Assembly: GCA_037783415.1 (NCBI GenBank)
Contig: JAZGTN010000027.1
Location: 5,914,001-5,978,000 of the forward strand
From: Leptasterias polaris
Lineage: Eukaryota > Echinodermata > Asteroidea > Forcipulatida > Asteriidae
Direction of reading: 5' to 3'
Length of the DNA: 64,000 nt
The position numbers were made by a program, and so were the translations under genes. Positions within the stretch are counted from its first letter, which is position 1; each line of letters opens with the position of its first letter. Below, one piece after another: positions 60,101-64,000 of this stretch. A model generated the notes under the pieces. The model did no database searches, was not told the origin of the DNA, and saw nothing but the letters and a program-made list of their open reading frames with translations.

Positions 60101-61247
60101 TGCTTTTAATCGCATGTGTCGAGCCAGGGGCGTAGGAACAGTTGCCGTTGGTTTCCCTGCTACACCGATCATCGAAGCAAGAATTAGAATCTGTCTTTCA
60201 GCCGCGCACACAAAGGAGATGCTTGATAAGGTGAGAACACTTTCAATAATGTTTTATCTGCTACTCCATGGCTCGAAATTTACACTGGACCGCAGGCCGG
60301 AGGCCAGTGTTTTTAGCCCCGGACCAGGAAACTTACGACTGGAAAAGTCCGGCGGTCTTGTGTTTTTTGAATTATAATTACTCACTTCATCTTTAATTTT
60401 AAAAAAAGATTTTTAAATGACTTTGAGTACGATGATTATCTTTAAATTCTGTTGAGTGTAAGACAAATAGGATAAATCTTCTCTAAGTGTTGTTTTTCTC
60501 ATTTTGATTCTGGTCTTGAACATATGTTCTGGTCCAGTAAAAATTGTAAACTGTAGGCCCTGCAGTCTTGTGGATTTTCCCCCTAAATATTGAGCCCTTT
60601 ACTCTTATTTTGCTCGCACACTTTAAAAATGTGGAACCTATTCTTAACCAGACTTCAAAGGAAGGGCAGAATTTGTATCATTTTCAGTAATGTCCATCGC
60701 AAGTGAGGACAACTTGGTCAATTTCTAATGCATTTAATCGGTAGTCTAAGGAAATTTGAAGAATCTTCGATAAATGGTTTCTCATCTCGGTATTTGCTGT
60801 TATATCTTTTTGGTAATAAAACCAAAGGATCCTCAAAAGTGACTAGCGCTGTAACCCGTAGGCCTGAAGATATCTGTGTAGAGATGACTATGACGAAATG
60901 CTCAGTTTTAAATGTGGTAGGGAAACCCACACAATCTCGTAGGGACTGAAAACTCAGTTTACATGCAACATTCAGGTCCAGGGTTCAAACCGGGGCCTAC
61001 AGAGGTGACAGGCAGTTGTTTTTTTATAGGTTTATGTTTATGATCGACGATTCAAATGTTGATATTTGTTTTGTTTTTTTACCAAAAGTCAAAGATTAAA
61101 AGTTTGATGTGGTTTCATTTGATTTCAATCTAGGCATTAGAAGTCATGAGTGACATCGGAGATGACCTCCTGTTGAAACAATCTCACCGACCACTACCCA
61201 AACCCCTAACTGAGGAAGAATTGAGAGAGCCGACAGTCCAATGGTGA
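26809..61247 (+). CDS. SPTLC2: Serine palmitoyltransferase catalytic subunit, complete, 12 coding exons
   Basis: Exons: 26809-27057, 40097-40267, 43916-44070, 45921-46066, 49046-49170, 50433-50526, 52678-52783, 55581-55800, 56380-56506, 58103-58238, 60101-60230, 61134-61247; 1773 nt, 590 aa (human SPTLC2 562). The enzyme condenses serine with palmitoyl-CoA to 3-ketosphinganine, the committed step of sphingolipid synthesis, in the ER membrane with SPTLC1. Residues ~98-118 are the single membrane helix. Landmarks: [72 protein letters not shown] (Asp374 and His377 of the cofactor site), [12 protein letters not shown] with Lys409 for the pyridoxal phosphate Schiff base (human Lys379), and [14 protein letters not shown]. 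The N-terminus is rich in Asn-Gly pairs, as in the human protein. Vertebrate SPTLC3 is a later duplicate, so this probably represents the common ancestor. A second ATG at 26830 has a better context and could be the start. Confidence 0.97.
27615..28215. repeat. Tandem array, ~120-bp unit, about five copies
   Basis: Repeated core: GAGGATACTGGCTGTGTCCA, GGAACTTTTGCTGCATGG, TCTGTACTTCATAGATCAAT, AGAGTTTTAAAATGACTT. A near-palindrome AAGAATGTGTGAAGTACTTC with its complement occurs at 27733-27764. Confidence 0.9.
30592..30650. repeat. Poly-C and poly-A tracts
   Basis: About 20 C, then TTTTGCTTGAG, then about 27 A. The preceding GCGGCGGATACAGGGGAGG resembles the start of a dispersed repeat whose other fragment (GGATCCGCCCCTG) is near 32758. 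Confidence 0.9.
31022..32101. mobile_element. Long foldback element flanked by a 14-bp direct repeat
   Basis: The 1052-bp body (31036-32087) has inverted arms of roughly 300 bp that match at most positions, from CCCCATGAATAGGGATAATC inward through TTAATCCGGGTTATGAAAC, GATCGAATGCTACTGTA and GGTTCCCTTAACAAT. CTAGTGAAGACATA stands directly outside both ends (31022-31035 and 32088-32101) without mismatch, as a target duplication would. There is no transposase-like frame; a 123-codon open frame inside is not recognisable. Confidence 0.82.
31425..31742. repeat. Nested MITE, ends TATAGACCTTTCTTTT
   Basis: Perfect 16-bp terminal inverted repeats (31425-31440 and 31727-31742) lie inside the loop of the foldback element, indicating a later insertion or an inner pair of ends. 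Confidence 0.75.
33815..34030. repeat. Dispersed repeat, family B fragment
   Basis: Contains TTTTCACTGGACCAGAATC and, inverted, GGCCAGAGGCTAGTGG-type sequence with CTGCAGTCC. Strongly diverged. Confidence 0.55.
34690..34845. repeat. Dispersed repeat, family A, copy 1
   Basis: Begins CCAGGCCTTGAATTACATGA and ends GATGAAATTCCCGGCC; interior TGTTGCCCTGGTCTTGGC and GTACCCCTTCAGAAG. Copies 2 and 3 are at 39680-39835 and, inverted, 44325-44492. About 155 bp, SINE-sized. Confidence 0.82.
34882..34935. repeat. Imperfect hairpin around ACCATGGAAGAAGGAA
   Basis: TACAACCATGGAAGAAGGAA is followed, after a few bases, by its near reverse complement TTCCTTCCTCCATGGTACAA. Confidence 0.85.
39295..39556 (+). 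mobile_element. tRNA-like SINE with (CAAA)n tail
   Basis: TAGTCAAGTGGTTATGACT resembles an A box and GTTCGTTTTGATTCCGGCC a B box of RNA polymerase III promoters. A non-tRNA body follows and ends in (CAAA)n at about 39534-39552. Confidence 0.6.
39680..39835. repeat. Dispersed repeat, family A, copy 2
   Basis: Same order as copy 1: AACATGAAGGCCATGGCC, TGTTGCCCTACTCTTGGC, TGGTGCCCCTTCAAAG, GATGAGATTCCAGG. Confidence 0.82.
40097..40267 (+). CDS. SPTLC2: SPTLC2 exon 2 (membrane helix)
   Basis: 57 codons, acceptor TGATTTCAG, donor AAG|GTAGGA, phase 0 at both ends. [18 protein letters not shown] with [11 protein letters not shown] matches the ER membrane segment of SPTLC2. Confidence 0.95.
40660..41015. 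repeat. Dispersed repeat, family B copy
   Basis: Starts GGGCTTGAATTTTACACTGG and ends CAAGCCCTGTGGTCTTGTG; contains TCTGGTCCAGTAAAAATTC near its right end. Confidence 0.82.
41160..41560. repeat. Stretch crowded with CAATTGGA / TCCAATTG
   Basis: Roughly twenty copies or near copies of TCCAATTG, CAATTGGA or AGTTGGA occur on both strands within 400 bp. Because the core is palindromic the region can fold in many ways. Confidence 0.8.
43916..44070 (+). CDS. SPTLC2: SPTLC2 exon 3
   Basis: Acceptor TTCTTTGCAG, donor ACGT|GTAAGT. Encodes [18 protein letters not shown] and [15 protein letters not shown]. Confidence 0.96.
44325..44492 (-). repeat. Dispersed repeat, family A, copy 3 (inverted)
   Basis: AGGCCTGGAATTTCATCTC, GGGCAAGGCCATTTT and GGGCAACAGAGGACG are the reverse complement of copies 1 and 2. 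Confidence 0.82.
45091..45613 (-). mobile_element. LINE 3' tail, copy 1 (truncated)
   Basis: (TTA)n at 45091-45119 followed by TATTCGACCAAAACAAACAA and a block ending ATTGAACATCTAA, shared at high identity with 46956-47427. On the minus strand it ends TCGAATAAATAATAATAA, typical of non-LTR elements with a short-repeat tail. An internal ~70-bp segment is duplicated only in this copy. Confidence 0.82.
45921..46066 (+). CDS. SPTLC2: SPTLC2 exon 4
   Basis: Acceptor CCAATTATAAAG, donor TTGG|GTGAGT. Encodes [17 protein letters not shown] and [13 protein letters not shown]. Its 146 nt are not a multiple of three, so loss would shift the frame; it sits between two similar LINE tails. Confidence 0.95.
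46067..49045. other. SPTLC2 intron 4
   Basis: Contains LINE tail copy 2 with coding remnant, part of a TTGGGCCC-ended element (about 46290-46530), poly-C near 47911-47933 and otherwise AT-rich DNA. No gene. Confidence 0.55.
46956..47720 (-). mobile_element. LINE 3' end with remnant of ORF2, copy 2
   Basis: Same tail as copy 1, but extending upstream on the minus strand into an open stretch (about 47424-47714) reading [20 protein letters not shown] and [12 protein letters not shown]. This resembles the C-terminal end of reverse-transcriptase proteins of jockey/CR1-type LINEs (pattern LHWLPI...KALHG). It is truncated and lacks the catalytic domain. Confidence 0.75.
49046..49170 (+). CDS. SPTLC2: SPTLC2 exon 5
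   Basis: Long T-rich tract then TTTTTCAG; donor GAG|GTGATA. Encodes [15 protein letters not shown] and [14 protein letters not shown]. Confidence 0.96.
49291..49906. mobile_element. hAT-like MITE, ends CAGGGTTCTGCCCA
   Basis: Perfect 14-bp terminal inverted repeats of the CAGGG form common in hAT elements, flanked by ATAAAA on both sides (a possible partial target duplication). 616 bp, no transposase. Lies in intron 5. Confidence 0.75.
49918..50285. repeat. Poly-C tract and CTCTCTGACACCCAGA minisatellite
   Basis: About 20 C at 49918-49937, then a degenerate array of GACACCCAGACTCCTCTCT units at about 50000-50280. Several overlapping open frames here are repeat translation. Confidence 0.88.
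50433..50526 (+). CDS. SPTLC2: SPTLC2 exon 6
   Basis: Acceptor TTTTATTGCAG, donor AACG|GTAAGT. Encodes [18 protein letters not shown] and [11 protein letters not shown]. Confidence 0.96.
50527..52677. other. SPTLC2 intron 6 with LINE-tail-like segments
   Basis: Two stretches look like non-LTR 3' ends: about 51180-51420 (GTAAGGTGCTCTATGAGTAG then ATTTATTTTATTATT) and about 52090-52290 (GAGGTGCCCTATCAATAC then TTATTATTGTTGTTG). 51411-51780 may be a further tail in the other orientation. No coding remnant. Confidence 0.5.
52678..52783 (+). CDS. SPTLC2: SPTLC2 exon 7
   Basis: Acceptor TGAATTTTCAG, donor TACAG|GTCAGT. Encodes [15 protein letters not shown] and [11 protein letters not shown]. Confidence 0.96.
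54425..55295. repeat. TACTCG-type simple repeat, interrupted
   Basis: Dense TACTCG/TACTTG/GTACTC motifs at 54430-54560, 54850-54920 and 55185-55290. The middle is broken by unrelated sequence and by the element at 54918-55178. Confidence 0.8.
54918..55178. repeat. MITE, ends ATCAGGGGCCAATTTCATGG
   Basis: Terminal inverted repeats of about 32 bp (left through CTCTGCTTACCG; right differs at two or three bases). Single ends or diverged relatives are seen near 4160-4700, 42381, 46520 and 62205. It is inserted in the TACTCG array. Confidence 0.85.
55581..55800 (+). CDS. SPTLC2: SPTLC2 exon 8 (cofactor lysine)
   Basis: Holds [17 protein letters not shown] and [17 protein letters not shown] with Lys409. 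Human has Ser where this has Cys after GA. Acceptor TTATATTCAG, donor ACG|GTAAGT. Confidence 0.98.
55801..56379. other. SPTLC2 intron 8
   Basis: Includes a B-box-like GTGGGTTTGAGTCCCATACG (about 55870-55890), probably a diverged SINE. The open frame running from exon 8 through 55959 is intron read-through. Confidence 0.5.
56380..56506 (+). CDS. SPTLC2: SPTLC2 exon 9
   Basis: Acceptor TTGTCTTTATAG, donor ACGG|GTGAGT. Encodes [16 protein letters not shown] and [17 protein letters not shown]. Confidence 0.96.
56645..57015. repeat. Dispersed repeat, family D, copy 1
   Basis: Shares, in order, GATCACAGATTTACATAAA-like sequence, TTGAAATATTTCTGTCTGAAATG, CTCGTGACC, CAGGTTTGT and TATGTATATGGTGTATTACA with 63440-63770. 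Confidence 0.7.
57021..57186. repeat. Foldback element, 75-bp near-perfect arms
   Basis: GGGAATAAAAGGGTAGCGAC through GATAAAGGCCC, a 14-base loop GAGCCGAAGGCGAG-type, and the reverse complement with a handful of differences. GC-rich compared with the surrounding intron. Confidence 0.92.
58103..58238 (+). CDS. SPTLC2: SPTLC2 exon 10
   Basis: Acceptor CTCATCTCAG, donor TTGG|GTAAGT. Encodes [15 protein letters not shown], then [19 protein letters not shown]. Confidence 0.95.
58239..60100. other. SPTLC2 intron 10
   Basis: Contains the foldback element 58345-58496. The remainder, including overlapping 60-80-codon frames at 59652-60055, shows no gene. Confidence 0.5.
58345..58496. repeat. Foldback element with CCAAT-containing arms
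   Basis: Arms of about 64 bp: CGATCCATTAAGCC, GACCAATCACAGCCGCGAAA, GATCACCATT, then the inverted copy. Each arm holds GACCAATCAC and a CCCGCC-like box. Confidence 0.88.
60101..60230 (+). CDS. SPTLC2: SPTLC2 exon 11
   Basis: Acceptor TCTTTCTTTCAG, donor AAG|GTGAGA. Encodes [18 protein letters not shown] and [12 protein letters not shown], the last conserved block of the fold. Confidence 0.97.
60270..60590. repeat. Dispersed repeat, family B copy
   Basis: CTCGAAATTTACACTGGACC, CGCAGGCCGGAGGCCAGTG, then TCTGGTCCAGTAAAAATTG and CCCTGCAGTCTTGTGG. It lies in SPTLC2 intron 11 (60231-61133), which has no other feature. Confidence 0.85.
61134..61247 (+). CDS. SPTLC2: SPTLC2 exon 12 with stop
   Basis: Acceptor TTTCAATCTAG. 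Encodes [15 protein letters not shown], a Pro-rich linker and a charged tail ending QW, then TGA. Confidence 0.94.
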   Translation, partial: ALEVMSDIGDDLLLKQSHRPLPKPLTEEELREPTVQW

Positions 61248-61339
61248 GGAGCCAACCCACCCACCTGTCTCTTCCCACTTCGGTCTGTCTTCTCTTCTAA
61301 GTCGCTAGTGAGCATTGCAGTGACAATACTAGTAACGGG

Positions 61340-61345
61340 AATAAA
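61340..61345 (+). terminator. Polyadenylation signal of SPTLC2
   Basis: AATAAA 93 bp after the stop codon, followed by a T-rich stretch. It is the first on this strand after the gene. Confidence 0.6.
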
Positions 61346-62390
61346 ATCTTGTATTATGGTTAAAATAATCGGAAAATGTTTTTCGTTATTGAATAGATTG
61401 GTATCGTCGGCTCAAAACTATGAGATTGTTCAGGCAGTTTGTATGGATTGGTTTTGAGTTTAGTGTGGTCTCCAATGTTATTGTTTGGCAAAAAGAAGCA
61501 CTAATTTTCTAAGAAAAACAGCTATTTGTGGATTTTGATTTATTTTTTCAAAATGCATTCCTATTTTTCTTTTACAACCCTTTTTATCGTTGACATGATA
61601 GATATGAGATTGCAATTATCGGCTTAAAGCACTGAGCCGACGATCTATCATTAAAGTAATAACTATTCACAAACGTTGACCTTGATGTTGTACAAGCAAG
61701 TATTCACTTACGGTTAAGTACATGATGTCAACTTTTTTGCTAATTGGGTTGGTTTCTCAGTTTGCCACCAAGGAAAATTAACTTTGGCCGATTAGGTTTG
61801 TACTATGAAAAAGAAAAAACAGATTTTCTTTTTTGTTTTGTTCTAAATTCAGAGATGTTTGCCACTTTTAATTTTTATAACTTCATTCCATTTATCAGTG
61901 GTGCTAAGGTGTATTTTAAAAGAATGACACGATCATTTTGCTTGTTTAAAATTTCCAATCTTTGAGATGATTTCATGACTAAAATGTTATGCATTCTTGA
62001 GCTAATTGGAGAAAACAGCATTGAGCACTCATAATATCCAGTAATTGTGTTTAACAACTGGCGAGCTAAGTGGACTGTGATCGGTTTGCGATGCAAGTCT
62101 GGTGGTACAACACGGTACCCACAGTCATCGAGAATTATGAAATCGAGAATGTGGAGAACATTTCTCAGACATTTTTCACAGTTGTCCTTCACTCAACACA
62201 CTACAAATCTTGGCCCAATTGTATAGAGCTGCTCTAGCAGTAGCATAATTTTCTGCCTGGCTAAAATAAGCAGGAAACCAGTCAAATATGTGTATGTTTG
62301 GCTGGTGACCTTATTTTGGTAAGCAAAGACTGTAAGAGAAAGAGGTGAATGTTACATTTGAAAAAACCCTCCAAAATGAACAAGTACTCT

Positions 62391-62957
62391 AAAGGTAGGA
62401 TCATACTTTTGTAATAACTCCGATAAAAAATGTATGTTGTTATTATTCAAAAGCGTACTTGTTATAAAGATGGTAAGAAAAGTTAGCACAGGTTTTGGGG
62501 TTTTTTTCTCTGAAGTTCCCCTGTTGATTAGAAATCAGTAAAAGTATGTCAAACAAGTTGAATCGTCAAAGATCCCCTGTAGGCAACTTTTGGAAATTTC
62601 CATTTGATTGCTACCCTCAATACGGCCAGCGATGCGGTTAAACATTCCAGAAATTAAAAGTTTTTGCTGTTTTCCTTACAAGTAGACACTGTGTTCAACT
62701 GAAACTTTCATGAAAAACTGTTATTTATTTTATTTTATTATTATTACACTTCACACTAAAAGAATTAAAAGATTCATTCCAAAAAATAAAAATCAATACA
62801 AATATTTAAAATTGTATAAAATACCAAGCCAGTGAGTGGCAAGGAGGAACAGGTGACCAGCACCTCTACAAGGCCGTCCTTTATTGTACCTTTCCTGATA
62901 ATTTTGCTTATAAATCAGCATTTACGTTTACAAAAACTAAACGATGATCCTACCTTT
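62391..62957. repeat. MITE, ends AAAGGTAGGATCAT
   Basis: Perfect 14-bp terminal inverted repeats; 567 bp; same family as 7736-8184 but inverted inside (ACTGAAACTTT, ACACTGTGTT in reverse order). Confidence 0.82.
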
Positions 62958-63439
62958 AAGAATTTTTGTGTTGTGCAACAAGGAAATCTTGTTCGAAATT
63001 TGAGATACATGTATGTATGTATGTAAATATATGTGGTGTTTAACAGACAAATTTTCTTTTGAAATGTGGGAGTGCCTTTCTGTTTATCAACAAAACAAAC
63101 GTGCCTCTTCACAGAGATCAGCTGCAAGTAAACTTTTACGTTGTCATTTGACAAATTATGCATATGGTAATTACTTCATAGTGTACTGCCTTAGTGGTAC
63201 GTTGTGTATATATTATTTCTTTTTCTTTCTTTTTCTTTATTGCATTTTCTTTCTTTATTTATTACTTTATATCTATTCTGATTGGGTTGTCTGGCTTCAG
63301 TTTTATACATGCATACTTCACAAACTCTTGGGTAAATTTAGGGCATTTGGGGATTTTGTACATCCAAGAAAACGGGAGAAAAAGCCATTCAAAATATCAG
63401 ATTAAGGGGGGGGGAATATATTTGGTCTACTTTTTATTT

Positions 63440-63770
63440 TCACAGTTAAAGGCCCTGTACACTATTGGTAAGATCGAAAAACAAAAATAATCACAGATTC
63501 ACATGATTTAAAGAAAGTAATGGTAGAAAGGGTTCCTTAAAATATTTCTGCCTGAAATGAGTAAAACAATAGTTTTTATCGCGCGCGATAATAAACTCGA
63601 TGTTTGAAAAACAGAAAACACATAAGGTCTCTTTTCACTATGACCTCGATGACCAATTGAGCTCAAATTTTCACAGGTTTGTTATTTCATGTATGTGGTT
63701 GATTACACAAAACATGAACACTGTCTGTGATTATTTTGCCAGCTCTGCCAATCCTGTATAATACCTTTAA
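63440..63770. repeat. Dispersed repeat, family D, copy 2
   Basis: CACAGATTCACATGATTTAAAG, TTAAAATATTTCTGCCTGAAATG, CTATGACCTCGATGACC, CACAGGTTTGTTATTTCATG match copy 1 in order. Confidence 0.7.
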
Positions 63771-64000
63771 GAAAAATAATGAGAGCACTATGTGTATATA
63801 AATCACATGCATTTCATAGACAACGAAATGTGCTCAGATTTCAAGTTATTTATGATGCTAAGGTATTGTCAATCAAGCTTGTGTAATTTTGGGGTTTGGT
63901 ATCAAAATTGCTGTAACATGGTAAATAGTTGTAATATGAAGTATTCAGGTATTGCATCAATATTGAAAGGTTGAAAGACAATACACAATTTTTCTGCATG

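Larger units (their letters stand above)
61248..64000. other. Downstream of SPTLC2
   Basis: Short 3' leader to a polyadenylation signal, then intergenic DNA with two elements (62391-62957, 63440-63770) and a possible third with TCGTCGGCTCA ends (about 61393-61650). The open frame at 63013-63490 is low-complexity T-rich DNA. Confidence 0.55.

Noticed and set aside
63013..63490. 130- and 98-codon plus frames
   Set aside because: Low-complexity T-rich DNA giving Phe/Tyr/Leu runs; the end enters family D repeat.

Overview
The window is nuclear DNA from an animal. It is AT-rich and gene-sparse. All confident genes are split by GT-AG introns, and the introns are full of small inverted-repeat elements, LINE tails and minisatellites. 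Several repeats resemble ones I associate with echinoderm, especially sea star, genomes (short elements ending in GGGCCCAATTTCAT, and a CAACGTGTCCCTTTAAA end near 35.67 kb). That placement is an inference; no single base proves it.

Layout. (1) 480-1213, minus: the first two recognisable exons of a hydroxyacid oxidase paralog with HAO2-like residues; the rest lies beyond the left edge. (2) 3588-10672, minus: a complete 8-exon peroxisomal hydroxyacid (glycolate) oxidase gene, 373 aa, HAO1-like, ending in the peroxisomal signal SKM. The two genes form a head-to-tail pair. (3) 10673-14236: intergenic, dominated by an unusual element with inverted arrays of a 16-bp unit, and by a 130-165 bp tandem repeat. 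(4) 14237-24100, minus: an 8-exon gene for a 1449-aa protein with an N-terminal bHLH domain, a huge repeat-rich middle and a C-terminal HMG box. That architecture is the hallmark of MEIOSIN, the meiosis initiator partner of STRA8. (5) 24101-26808: upstream region shared by two divergent genes. (6) 26809-61247, plus: a complete 12-exon gene for the catalytic subunit of serine palmitoyltransferase (SPTLC2 type), 590 aa, with a 13-kb first intron. (7) 61248-64000: downstream DNA with a polyadenylation signal and more inverted-repeat elements.

The three loci are not an operon and share no obvious pathway: 2-hydroxyacid oxidation in peroxisomes, transcriptional entry into meiosis, and the first step of sphingolipid synthesis in the endoplasmic reticulum. 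Exon joins were chosen so that splice sites, reading-frame phases and family similarity all agree; every internal join of the HAO, bHLH-HMG and SPTLC2 models closes in frame.

Most notable: the invertebrate MEIOSIN-like gene with two layers of internal repeats; an array of decoy 5' splice sites beside the real donor of HAO exon 4; two similar LINE tails flanking SPTLC2 exon 4; and two non-coding elements, at 11.3-12.2 kb and 31.0-32.1 kb, with unusual terminal architecture.
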